Source of the DNA: Larus michahellis
Taxonomy: Eukaryota; Chordata; Aves; Charadriiformes; Laridae
Reading direction: 5' to 3'
Length of the DNA stretch: 64,000 nucleotides
Assembly: GCF_964199755.1 (NCBI RefSeq)
Contig: NC_133903.1
Location: 56,178,739-56,242,738, forward strand
Shown one piece after another: positions 35,310 to 46,369 of this stretch; position 1 is the stretch's first letter; each line of letters opens with the position of its first letter. Made by a program: the position numbers and the translations under genes. The notes under the pieces are model-generated. The model had not been told where the DNA came from and ran no database searches. It worked only from the letters and a program-made list of their open reading frames with translations.

Positions 35310-38239
35310 ACATCCCTCTAGTATCACCCAGAAATAGAAGTAATTATCAACATTAATAAGTCAAGGAATTGTCTTGAACGGGATTAACTAATACAATGTT
35401 CCCATTTTCCCTGCTTTACTGAGGAACTTTACTTTTTGTTAGGATGGGAAACGTAATCCTGCAAAGAGTTATTTTCCCCATCACGTCTCACTGCTAAAAC
35501 AAAACAAAGTCCGAATGAAAAAGCCTCGAAAAGACAAATACGATATTCATTGATATACTCCGGTGTGGGACTGACAGCCCTGCTGAAAAATTGCAACTTC
35601 CAGCATATTTATGTGAAACTTTTCAGAAACCATTTATCACCAGTTATCTGCAGTATATGTTTTTCCCTTGTGCTGCTAATAAGATATTTCATACTTACCA
35701 CCTTTTAAGCCTTCAGTCATATGTTAATGTGGCAGCTGGTTGTAAACTTCTGACATGACACCAAATTCATTTTGCTTGTGACAGCAGAGAGATCCGTAAT
35801 GGGGTTCTGCATTTCCATCTCCTGGACTCGCCTTCCTCTGCACCGCTTCTGAGTTTGTGCTCTTGCTTCCCCCTCCCTAGGGAAAACGACTGCCAGACCC
35901 CGAATTCCCAGCTCTGGGCACTGGTCTGTCCCACGGCGTGTAACTGCCCGGTCCGGGGAGGAGGAGGCTGCCAGGTTCCGCTGTGCCACTGAATTGCTCC
36001 ACGGATCCTCGTTCGTGCCACGGAGCTGGGATGCTGAACTGCCTGAGGAGCCATCCAGAACATCGGAATGAGGTCGGATGGCAGCCCGAGGAGTTACCTG
36101 ACAGTCACTTGTCCCCGCACACGCGGGGTCCGCACCGACCCTGAACTTCAGGGGTCAGAGCCTGCAACTACCTGTACTCTGCTTCCCTCCCGGCCTTTCC
36201 TCCGTCTCCCAGTGCCACGGCACCCACGGGAGCAGGATTATCACATTGTCAGCAGCTCTCACCAGACTACATCGCGCGAGATTTTTAATTATGTTATTTC
36301 TGTAATTCTACAGTCATAGTTTTGCCTTTTATTGTATCTCCTGGTTTTTGGTTCAGATAGGGGCTAGAATAAATTTTGATGATGATACAAAATATGTTTT
36401 CCTACTTACCGGGGGAAAAAAAATCGTCTTTCTGGGAGGTGACGGCGATCTGAATATTTAGGATCCTGTGCTAGGATTTTGCATATTGTTGTCTCTCTCT
36501 TAGTGTGACCTGGGCTGCGCAGTTTCCTTGTTCCTCTGAGTCAAAGCACATGGGCTACTGATTTTTTGGGTCCTCTATTTCTGGCTTCCAGCTTTCTTTA
36601 TGGGCATTTTAATTTTGCCATCTCTTTCTGCTAAGGGGAAACCTCTTTTTTTGGCTCTGGCTGTGGCTCAGCGCTGCTTGGCCAGGGCTCCAGAGTGCAC
36701 AGAGCAAAACCCGGCTTTTTGAGGGGACGGCTGCCTTCGCCAAGTGGGTGGAGGCCGCGGCAGCGCTGGAAGACCGTACAGACGAGGATTACTGCGAATA
36801 TGGTTGCTATGCTAAAGTCACCGAAACGTAAAGGACTTTAAACGTAAAACTGTGTTTGCTGGCTTAGCCATAAGAACTCATCTGTGGTTTTTTTGGTTTT
36901 GTTTACCCCAAATAATCCACTCCTAAGGTGAAAGCAAAATCGGGTGCCTGTTGGCTCTTTGTAGAGTTTAACCGAACTACTGAAAGCAGTGCTGAGCCCA
37001 GGGGATCGCTGCTGATACGCTGACCTCATTTAACCCAAATGCTCCTTGCATTTCAACCATTCAGCCCCTTTCATGCTATTTTTCTGCTTTGCTTTTGTTC
37101 CCTTGCTCCATTTTCTGCCTCATCAGGGAGAAGCTATGGGTCACCACCAGAGGCCACCTACTGAAGCTCTCTTTGGTGGGCTTGCTTTTTGCCTTCAGCT
37201 TCTACAAAGGCTTCAGTTCAGGGGCTCTGAGGATCGATCCGCATTTCCTTGCTGGAGTTGCCATGCTCTCGGGTGAGCTTTCCATGCCATTAATATCAAA
37301 GCAGCATCACTTCTCTTACAGCGCAGGCTAACGAGAAGAGAGGCCTTGGAGCCGCTTTGGATGCCTGTGCTTGCTGGAGGGGGAGGAGGGAGGCTTCTCT
37401 CCTCTTCGTATCTGTGACTGGTGGTGACTTCAGCAAGGAGTATCAGTATCACTGGAGTTTATCCGAGGTAATCCAATTTTTTTAGGTTCCTGGCCAAGCC
37501 AGCTATTTCCAGTGCTCATTACAGCCCAGTGAAGTCACCAAGTGGGTGACACAATATATGAGATTTCCGTTATTTGGCTTTTTTTGTGTGCTGTGGAAAA
37601 GGGGGAGGGCGTGTGGGGGCTGCGGTCAGGGGGGACAATGTGGTGTTCATCATCGCCTTCCCCAGGAAGCAGGGAGCTGCGCGAGGCTCCCACCGAGCGG
37701 AGGAACGGGCAGGGACGGACGCGTGCGGGTACCCGTCGCCGGCGTCGTTCTGCGCAGCAGGGGGTGGCTCCTGCGGCCCCGCTTAGGTACCGCGGGGAAA
37801 AAACACTGGCAGCAGTTCTGTCAAACTAAATGCAGCGTCGGGCCAGGAACCCTCCCGGGCTGAAACAGCAAACCCTGCGGGTGTAGTTGGAGCGAAGGCT
37901 CTAAGTGCCCCGAGGCTCCCTCTCCGCGTTGGTTTGCGGTGTGTTGTCAAAAGAACGTGGGCATAGGCAGCACTCGGTGACACCCCGCTGTGTGCTGAGA
38001 GGACTCTCCTGAAGGCCGTTGCTCCCGCAGGGGTCCGCTGCTCCCTCCCTCCCGCACGGCGTGCCCGGCTTCTCACCTGCGCCTTCCTGGCCCTTCCCGC
38101 TGGGCGCTCAGTATGGTCCCAGCAATGGAATGCCCTCGGCGACTCTCCGTTAACAAGCCTGGGGCACGGAAGCCTGTGATTAATATTTACATACAAATTC
38201 TTGTTATCTCTAGAGCATCTCCTGTTCACTGCGGTGAAG
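35310..38239. other. intergenic sequence; CpG-rich patch near 37.65-38.12 kb
   Basis: The sequence is mixed AT-rich and GC-rich. Two GC-rich stretches (about 35800-36270 and 37650-38120) have no recognised identity; either could be an LTR or other repeat I do not know. No open frame shows family resemblance. Confidence 0.55.
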
Positions 38240-39135
38240 TTTGAGTGTACTTCTCCAGAGGCTCTACAGAGAGACTGGGATAGATTGGACCGATGGGCCA
38301 ACGCTAATGGAATGAGCTTCAACAAGGCCAAGTGCCAGGTCCTGCACTTGGGCCACACCAACCCCATGCATCGCTCCAGGCTTGGGGAAGCGTGGCTGGA
38401 GAGCTGCCTGGCAGAAAAGGACGTGGGGCTTCTAATTGACAAGCGGCTGAGCATGAGCCAGCAGTGTGCCCAGGTGGCCAAGAGGGCCAGTGGCATCCTG
38501 GCTTGCGTTAGAAATAGCGTGACCAGCAGAAGGAGGGAGGTGATTGTCCCCCTGTGCTCAGCACTGGTGAGGCCACACCTGGAGTATTGTGTCCAGTTCT
38601 GGGCACCTCAATACGAGAGAGATCTCGAGGTGCTGGAGCGAGTGCAGAGGAGGGCAACGAAGCTGGTGAAGGGCCTGGAGAATAAATCTGATGAGGAGCG
38701 ATGGAAGGAGCTGGGACTGTTTAGTTTGAGGAAGAGGAGGCTGAGGGGAGACCTCATCGCTCTCTACAACTACTTGAAAGGACACTGTAGAGAGGTTGGG
38801 GCTGGTCTCTTCTCACAGGTAATTAGTGATAGAACAAGAGGGAATGGGTTCAAGCTGCAGCAGGGTAGGTTTAGGCTGGACATTAGGAAAAAATTCTTCC
38901 CAGAAAGAGTGGTCAGACACTGGAATAGGCTGCCCAGGGAGGTGGTGGAGTCACCATCCCTGAATGTGTTTAAGACTCGTTTAGATGTGGTGTTGGGGGA
39001 TATGGTGTAAGGGAGAACTTTGTAGAGTGGAGTTGATGGTTGGACTCGATGATCCCAAGGGTCTTTTCCAACCTGAATGATTCTATGATTGTATGATTCT
39101 ATGATTCTACGATTCTATGATTCTATGATTCTATC
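38240..39135 (+). mobile_element. CR1 LINE, ORF2 C-terminus with intact 3' tail
   Basis: The best preserved CR1 in the window. An open frame to the stop near 39010 encodes the C-terminal part of the CR1 reverse transcriptase ORF2, with [66 protein letters not shown] and [18 protein letters not shown]. The polymerase active site lies upstream and is absent, so the copy is 5'-truncated and inactive. After the stop come GATGGTTGGACTCGATGATC and a tail of about nine imperfect ATTCTATG units (39079-39135). Confidence 0.95.
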
Positions 39136-40344
39136 TTGCCTTCCTGTTTGGTGGGGCTGGGACTGTACCGCGTCTCCGTGTGTTTATGCTGAGCGGAATT
39201 TATATGTTTTAGCCTGGCTAAAGGCCCACCCCACCCCACCCCGGCGGTTTTTAGCATAGATGTGCCTCTGGCTTCTTTTTTTTGTAAATCCATACTTCTG
39301 ATGGATCATGCTAATGCTCCCTGAGATGGGGTTTCGGCACGAAGCACCCTGCGGTGGCGAGGGGCTCCTGGAAGGGGCTGCTGCTCTCCGGGCTTTTTTC
39401 ATGGCGAGCAGTGGTTTTCCTTCCCTTTGTGCTTGCTGTAAGGCACGGCAGGTGCTGAGTCTGTTGGTTTTGAAGGCTTCTAGCTCTTACGATGAGTTTT
39501 TGGGGGTAGTTTTAGGGACAGTCTTGGAGTAAGCTGGTGCGTCTTTAAAGACGTTTGCAATGTGTCGAAGCTAGCGGTGTAGAATCGTCCTCATGCTCGT
39601 TAGTGCTGCTCACTGACAATGGTGACCCAACGAGTCTTCCCAGCCCCCCGGTTCCTTCCCCGGGTTTCTGCAGTGCCAGGGGGTGGTGGGAGCGAGCGGC
39701 CAGACCCTGTGTCCCCCTGCAGCCCCCCCTTGTATTTCTCAGTTTGGTTTTATCTTCGCTGCTTCTGTTGTGCTCAAGCTCATCCATAAACATACCACCC
39801 TGGCTCTTAATTAGGTGCATTAATTCTATATTTATAGGTCATTTGAGTCTTACTTGGATGTTTAAGCTCACTTCATAATACTTAGCAGAATTTGCATAAA
39901 GGAAATGTAGTTAAAGGCCGTGTATTTCTCTTTGCTGTTTGCCTGGGGTTTGTTTTTACTTGCACATGCAGGCCACCCTTTCTCCGACCTCTTTTATGTT
40001 CTGTTCAATATTGTGTCGCAATCTGAAATGTCATATATTACGGCCATATATTATGGTGTAAACATGACATAGGTGATATTTTACAGACTAAACGGAGAAG
40101 AGACTGGCCACAGGAGGACCTGCTGGTCTAGAGGCCCAGCTCACCTCATTGATTTAATTGAGGAAAAGGGATTATCAAGACTCTTTTAATTGCACTTTCA
40201 ATGGAAATTCTCTGAGGTATCTGTCTACCTTCCTTCCCCTTCTCTTCTCCTCTCATTCCTCCCAATTTAGATCTGACTCTGTTGTGCCTTTTGTCCCTCT
40301 GGGGTAAGATCTCCACCCTCTGCTTGTTTGGGGTGCTCCTGCCC
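39136..40344. other. intergenic sequence with no supported gene
   Basis: Unique sequence between two CR1 copies; no recognisable gene, RNA or repeat. Confidence 0.65.
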
Positions 40345-40981
40345 TGAACCTGAGCGTGGCTCTCGCTGTCAGCCCAGAACCCCCCGCAGCCTGGGCTGCA
40401 TCCCCAGCAGCGTGGGCAGCAGGGCGAGGGGGGGATTCTGCCCCTCTGCTCCGCTCTGGGAGACCCCCCTGCAGCGCTGCCTCCAGCCCTGGGGCACCAA
40501 CAGCAGAAGGACACGGAGCTGTTGGAGCGGGGCCAGAGGAGGCCCCGGAGCTGCTGGGAGGGCTGGAGCCCCTCTGCTGGGAGGACAGGCTGAGAGAGCT
40601 GGGGGGGTTCAGCCTGGAGAAGAGAAGGCTCCGGGGAGACCTTCCAGCCCCTGCCAGGCCCTAAAGGGGCTCCAGGAAAGCTGGGGAGGGACTCTGGAGC
40701 AGGGAGGGGAGCCATGGGACGAGGGGGAAGGGTTTTACACTGCAAGAGGGGAGACTGAGATGAGATGTGAGGCAGAAATTGTTGGCTGTGAGGGTGGTGA
40801 GCCCCTGGCCCAGGTTGCCCAGAGAAGCTGTGGCTGCCCCATCCCTGGAGGGGTTCAAGGCCAGGTTGGCCGGGGCTTGGAGCAACCTGGGCTGGTGGGA
40901 GGTGTCCCTGCCCAGGGCAGGGGGTGCCACTGGGTGGCCTTTAAGGTCCCTTCCAACCCAAACCACGCTGTGATCTCCTGA
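40345..40981 (+). mobile_element. CR1 LINE 3' fragment (near twin of the copy beside DEPDC1)
   Basis: From CTGTCAGCCCAGAACCCCCC to AACCACGCTGTGATCTCCTG it matches, on the opposite strand, the copy at 11842-12440 with only scattered differences. The ORF2 remnant ([18 protein letters not shown]) ends in a stop shared with that copy. It ends without the ATTCTATG tail and belongs to the group ending in CCTTCCAACCCAAACCA. Confidence 0.92.
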
Positions 40982-43837
40982 ATAAGGAGGGATGGGTATG
41001 TGGCTTGGTGGTTTCAATGGGAATCACCCCTACCTAATCTTCTGCTTTAAATTCCTGTTTGAAAAGCCCAGGAACTGTGAAAAGAGAAAACAAACTGGTG
41101 CCTGGGTTCCCACAGTTTTACCGGCAGAATGTCAACATTGTGTTTTACGCAGCGTTCATGCTGCTAAGGGACTGAGAGAAGCAAAAACTCTGCGATTTCC
41201 CTGCCCAGCAGCTCTCTGATGCTCTTGATTTTGTAAACCTCTTTATTCTATAACATGTGATTGGAAAAGGCCACCTCGCTGAGGCGAAAAGCCGTGGTAG
41301 GAGACAACAATAACGTGTGCTTACTGTCCAGCTTTGTGTCTGAAGCTCTTTTGTGCTTGGATTTAAAAAAAAAAAAAAAAAGGAAAAAAAAGCTGCTTTT
41401 ATTATTTTGGTGAGATTTATCTCTTCAGCTGGTCTGGACACAGTGTATTAGTCAGATGTGTGGGTAGAGAATTACCCATGATGTCAAAGTCTGTGTTGTT
41501 AATTAAAAATACATGCTTTTGACATATGAAGCAGGCATTAAAAGCGGCAGCCTTTGTCTGGAGGGGCACCGTGCATCGCGCTCCGGAATGGGCTGAGCTG
41601 ACGAGACAGGGGGGCTCGCTCGCTCGCGGAGAGCGGAACTGGGGAGATTAAATGTAAAGCACGGAACTGTTGCTTTGGATTATGCTCTTGCTTATCTCCC
41701 AAGGAATAAATCTCGGGGGCTTAGCTGGCTGGCTGGGGGAGAACCAGCAGGTGAAGGACTGCCGTTTTTTCACTGACTGGTAAAATTGCGTTTCTGATTT
41801 GATCAGCACAGGTGCCTGTCGGTTAGCGTATCCTTAGAGCTGGTGGGCTTTCAGGGAGATGAGAAATTGCATTTTTTTTAAAATTCATGCGACACGCTGC
41901 TGACACGAACACTATTTATTTTCCCCCGTGCTGTATTTTTCAGAGATGCGTTTGCACGGAGAACTTGCGGTGCTGTAGGATTTCCTTAGAATGGAAAGTT
42001 AGGGTTCATTTATTTAAGAAGCGGGTATTAAGCACACCTGAATTCGTGCAAAATATTTCAAGCTGCTGCTCCTGAATATCAAAAAGAGAAGTGACAGCAA
42101 CGTCTTCGACTGCAGTGTGTATTTAACGCCTGGTTTGGGCGCGATGGGTGTGGGGTGCCTGAACCAGAGGAATCGCATCCCAGGAGGGGTGTCCCTCTAC
42201 TTCCCACACGGATTTAAAAATATTTGGTTCCTTTCCTCACTGGAAATGCCACAGCCGTGGTTCAGGGCCCCTGGCAGTGGGGTTTGGGTGCTGGGCCCCC
42301 CCTCCTTGCGCCCTCCCTAACAGGGGACACGTCCCCAGGGTGGGCTCTTGGGGGCTGGATTGAGCGGGGCGTCCAGGGTGGGCACAGTCTGCAGTGGAGG
42401 CGCAGTTTGTTTGCGTCTTCTTCGGAGAAAAATTGGGAAGTAAAAAGAAATCCTAAAAAAAAGAAAAAAGGAAAAAAAAGGGGGGGGAAAAGAAAACAAG
42501 AAAAAAAAAGAAAAAAGAAAAAAGGGGAAAAGAAAAAAGAAAAAAGAGAAAAGAAAAAAGAAAAAAAGAAAAAGAAAAAAGAAAAAAAAAGAAAAAAAAA
42601 GAGAGAGTGAATTGTAATAACCCAGGAAAAGGGTTGTCTTGCTCCCCGTCAACCAAGCTCGAGCACAACTGAAAGGGGCTTCCCTGTTCCAAGCAGCTGA
42701 TCCAAGGAAACAGGTAAAAGTGTGACAGCCGGAGCGCTGGGACAGGCTGCCGCTCTGCCGTACGGCTGCCTCTTCCTGGGCTTGTTCTGGGCTAGCATAC
42801 ATTTCTTTTAATTTTGAAACCGAATAGAAAATAGGCGAAAATTGGTAGTAATGTGGGTAAATTGGAGTCAGCTGCGGCATTTCCTTTTGGGTTTTAGTTT
42901 TGATGGGTAATCGCGGAGTTCTGAGGTCTTTTCCCCAGCCCGTGAGGTGGGGAACGTGGAGCTCGGCACTGGTGTGCGGGAAGGAGCCGCGGGTCTGCCG
43001 TCCTGACGGTCTATTTAAATCCCGCAGGAGAAGGAGCCTCCTGAAACACGGTTATGCCCTTCTTCGTCTGCCATGCGGCTGTGGAGAAGCTGCTCCCACC
43101 ACCTCCGCATAGGAAACAGAAAACCCTGCTTTATTCCGAGTTTGCTCATAATGATCCTGAACAAAACGGGTTGTTTCATTTTGATGTTGAAATTAAATCG
43201 ATGTATTATTAAAGTACGGAGACTCAATATGTGTCGCTGATTTAATTCAAAACGGGCTATGATTACCCGCTAAAACTGTGCGATGTTGTATAGATATGGC
43301 CATTGTGTTTTAGGGGTAATACTTAATGTACCCGGAGTGAATTTGGGGAAGAAATGCTTTTTGAATTGCAAAATTTTTTATTATTACTTGAACGGACACA
43401 CTTGTCTGTGGGAGCTCTGAAAATTTAGTTGCATCTCATTAAGCGTATTAGAATTAGGTGGAAGATTTTTTAGAAAAGGTAATGCTAGCACCGCTGAGGG
43501 TCGGTGATGTTGGCAGTGGTCGGCTGGATGTGGCGGCGTGCGGGATGCGGGGATGCCTGACGTGTCATGCCGTAGTCCCGGATTTTAGAGGGAGTTCTCA
43601 AAAATAGCAGTAAAGTAGGGCAGCTCGCTGCCATCGCTCTGCCTGCGCCGGCCTGCAGGTTTTGTGGGAGATTTTGGGCAGTTTGTAGGAGCTGGCGGGG
43701 GGGCGGCCGCGGCCATCCGTGCTCTGGGGAGCGGGGGCAGCCCTGGGCTCTGCGGAGAGATGCTCCCGCAGCCCGGGAGGCCGAGGGCGGCTACAGCAAA
43801 GTCCCGCTGTCTTCCCACTGCTGTAACCCCATCAGGA
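40982..43837. other. intergenic sequence with no supported gene
   Basis: Contains an A-run near 41365-41389 and the homopurine tract described separately. No gene or RNA recognised. Confidence 0.65.
42455..42607 (+). repeat. homopurine tract, A-rich (GAAAAA-type)
   Basis: All bases from 42498 to 42607 are purines (110 nt). The run extends left to 42455 with a single pyrimidine (C at 42497). It is made of A-runs separated by single G, with short G-runs near 42480 and 42525. Such tracts can form triplex (H-DNA) and are length-variable. Its complement explains a phenylalanine-rich open frame on the minus strand. Confidence 0.95.
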
Positions 43838-44016
43838 AATCACGGAATCCCAGGCTGGCAGGGGTTGGCAGGGACCTCTGGAGGTCATCTCCTCCAAGCC
43901 CGTGCCAGAGCAGGGTCACCCAGAGCAGGTGGCACAGGAACGCATCCAGGCGGGTTTGGGATGTCTCCAGAGACGGAGACTCCACACCTCTCTGGGCAGC
44001 CTGTGCCAGGGCTCTG
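43838..44016 (-). mobile_element. CR1 LINE 3' fragment
   Basis: Begins with the reverse of a CR1 3' end (ATCACGGAATCCCAGGCTGG; GGACCTCTGGAGGTCATC) and runs to CTGGGCAGCCTGTGCCAGGG. It is closely similar to 51251-51420. Confidence 0.9.
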
Positions 44017-44228
44017 ATCTTTTGTGTTTCTGCAGTTCTATAACTTTCAGTAATATCCACTGTGTTCACTGACCTCTCTTGCCTGAGGAATCCCCGGAGC
44101 AACACTCTTTGTTAAAATGTCCTGTGCAGGGAAGGTTTTCTTGCTGGTCCTGGACGAACATGGGGCTCTCCTGTAGTGTTTCAGGTTTCTGTCCATTTTT
44201 AAAATCATGGGTTCCTTGCAGCTCCAAG

Positions 44229-44345
44229 TCATCACAGAATCACAGAATGGTTCGGGTTGGAAGGGACCTTGAAGCCCATCCAGTTCCACCCTCACCTCCC
44301 ACCAGCCCAGGTTGCTCCAAGGCCCGTCCACCCCGGCCTTGAACT
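44229..44345 (-). mobile_element. CR1 LINE 3' fragment
   Basis: From TCACAGAATCACAGAATGG through GGTTGGAAGGGACCTTGAAG to CCCCGGCCTTGAA. It has its own 3' end, so it is an insertion separate from the one 210 bp to the left. Confidence 0.88.
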
Positions 44346-46304
44346 CATTTACTGTAGGTATCTCTCTAGACAGACCTGTGTGGTTGAAGACTTGGATCTC
44401 GAGTGGTTTCACCTGGTTCTCAGTGTCCTGAACCTCCCCACGATGGCTGAAGCCGAGGTGCTGCCCCTTCCCTGCCCTGAGCCCCGGTGAAACGTTTCCT
44501 GCAGCGAAATGCTTCCATCCTGCCTGTCCCAGGCTTCTCCCCGTGTTTTGCACGATGAAGCCCGCTGCCATGTTGCTGTAAATGCATAAACCTGCGGGCG
44601 ACGTGAACCAAAACGGTCTCTGAAGCCTGCGTAGAAGGGCCAGGTGTGAAAGCTTGGTCATGCGAATACCACGACTCCCGAGGGAAACAGGTACTGGGTG
44701 CCAGGATGATGTGACACTTTCATTAGACAGAATTTAAGAAAGGAAGCGGGAACAATATTACACTTATCAATGCGCTGGAAGAATAAGAGCCCATGAAAAA
44801 ATAAAAGATGACATTTGGCTGCGGTGTTGGACAACAGGGAGGGCGAGCAACGGCTGATAAGGAGACAGCTCTGAAGTGCAATTCCGGCCTGAAAAATTGC
44901 CGTGTGATAACGATGGAGGGAGGTTCGAGGTGGTGTCTATCAGTGGTTTTCAGCATAAATGTTTTTCTAACCGACATCCCTGCGAACGCAGCCTGAGCTC
45001 TCGGAGCAAGCTCCGGCTCAATCCATTAATAAAACCTGTGACACTTCTTAATTTCAGCAGCAGTGGCTTGGTGGTGACCTCTGGGGTGGTACAGAGCTGT
45101 CAGGCTCCGCTATGGGAAAACCACAGAGTTTGTGGAAATAAAACTCTGTAAAACCTTATTTTTGTCACTGATGTCAGCAGCTGGTGCATTGAATGCGCGC
45201 AGGGAGCAGACCCGCCGAGTCAGGTAGAGCTTTTTTTACAAAATCGCTTTTCAGGGGAAAAAGTGCGTTTCAAGAGGATGTCAGAATCCTGTGAAGATCC
45301 AAACTTCAGCGTGTGATTCAGCCAGAAGAAAATACGCAGTAAGAAGAAGATGGTTGGATGGATGGATGGATGGATGGATGGATGGATGGATGGGTGGATG
45401 GATGGGTGGATGGATGGATGGGTGGGTGGGTGGACGGATGGATGGACAGATAGATGGGTGGATCTGAGATGCAATGGGACTCCCAGCATGACTAAAGGCA
45501 AAAAAGCAGGATCCAGAATGACCCTGGAAGCGTGTTTCGGCGCGCGGGGGAGACCTGCTGCCCTACCAACGGCTGCGTTCATGGGGAAAAGCCCCTTCTG
45601 TGCGTGAAGCGAGGAGCTGCACGCTGCTGACAGTATTAAGTGTTACCCATTTTTCCGTGGCTGAATTTAGAGTGCCACAAGCGAGGGGCGAGAGGCCGAT
45701 GAGGAAATGTGAAACATTGGAAGCCGCAGCCATCAGCGCCTTCGGACACTTGGGCCAGCGGTGCAACATGGACCTGTAAAGGGTTTGAGGGAGTGGAGTA
45801 CGGGGTCACACGGGCTGAAACAGGCTGGTGACAGGGTCAGTAACAAAAGAGAATTTCAGAGGAGATTCAGATAAAAGAAGGGGAAGGGAGAGCAGCTCCC
45901 CAAATCCAATAAGTTAATAGAACTGCAGGAGCATTTAAGCTTCTCTGGAAGGAGCACGGAGCAGTTGATGGGGCCTGGCTGGGTTTGGTGTGGCCGGTAA
46001 CTGCTGTGGCTCGTACTTGGGGGCTTCACTGAGTACCTGGCAGTCCTGGCTTGGGGCTCTCCAACGCTTCCAACCAAGCAGCCCCTTCCTACCTGCTGAA
46101 GGAACCAAAAACGCCAGGAGGAGCCCAGCTCCAGGGGTTCCCCCGAGAGGAGCTCCCCGGCTGGCGGGTGAGGGGGTGGTGGCAGGAGGAGCTGTGGAGA
46201 TGTGCTGCCCTCAGGAGGAAAGCGGGGAGCTGGATGTGCCGGGGTGAAGCCGCAGCATCCCAGGGAGGCAGCGCGGGGAGGGGAGAAGGAAGGAAGCTTT
46301 GGCC
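44346..46304. other. intergenic sequence with no supported gene
   Basis: Contains the GGAT microsatellite; otherwise no gene, RNA or transposon recognised. A 226-codon minus-strand frame (45856-46536) is proline- and serine-rich without family resemblance. Confidence 0.6.
45354..45464 (+). repeat. GGAT (TGGA) tetranucleotide microsatellite
   Basis: About 27 units of TGGA, perfect at the left end and interspersed with GGTG variants to the right. It is read as a serine/isoleucine/histidine repeat in minus-strand frames, which are artefacts. Length polymorphism is likely. Confidence 0.95.
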
Positions 46305-46369
46305 GGGGGGGTTGGGGTGGATGTTCTCCGAAGGTCCCTTCCATCCCCGGCCATTCTGCGATTCTGTGG
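46305..46369 (+). mobile_element. short CR1 LINE 3' end
   Basis: The stretch GGATGTTCTCCGAAGGTCCC, then CATTCTGCGATTCTGTGG, is a diverged CR1 3' terminus of about 60 bp. It is 5'-truncated almost to the tail. Confidence 0.65.

Noticed and set aside
38240..39010. 269-codon frame as a host gene
   Set aside because: Clear C-terminal CR1 ORF2 (reverse transcriptase) sequence followed by a CR1 3' end; a transposon remnant.
40328..40981. 217-codon frame
   Set aside because: Out-of-frame reading of a CR1 3' fragment; the same peptide recurs wherever this CR1 group is found.
42317..42880. 187-codon phenylalanine-rich minus-strand frame
   Set aside because: Produced by the complement of the homopurine tract.
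43838..44345. One broken CR1 element
   Set aside because: Both fragments carry their own CR1 3' end in the same orientation, so they are two insertions.
45220..45607. Frames with repeated HPSI or MDGW units
   Set aside because: Translation of the GGAT microsatellite.
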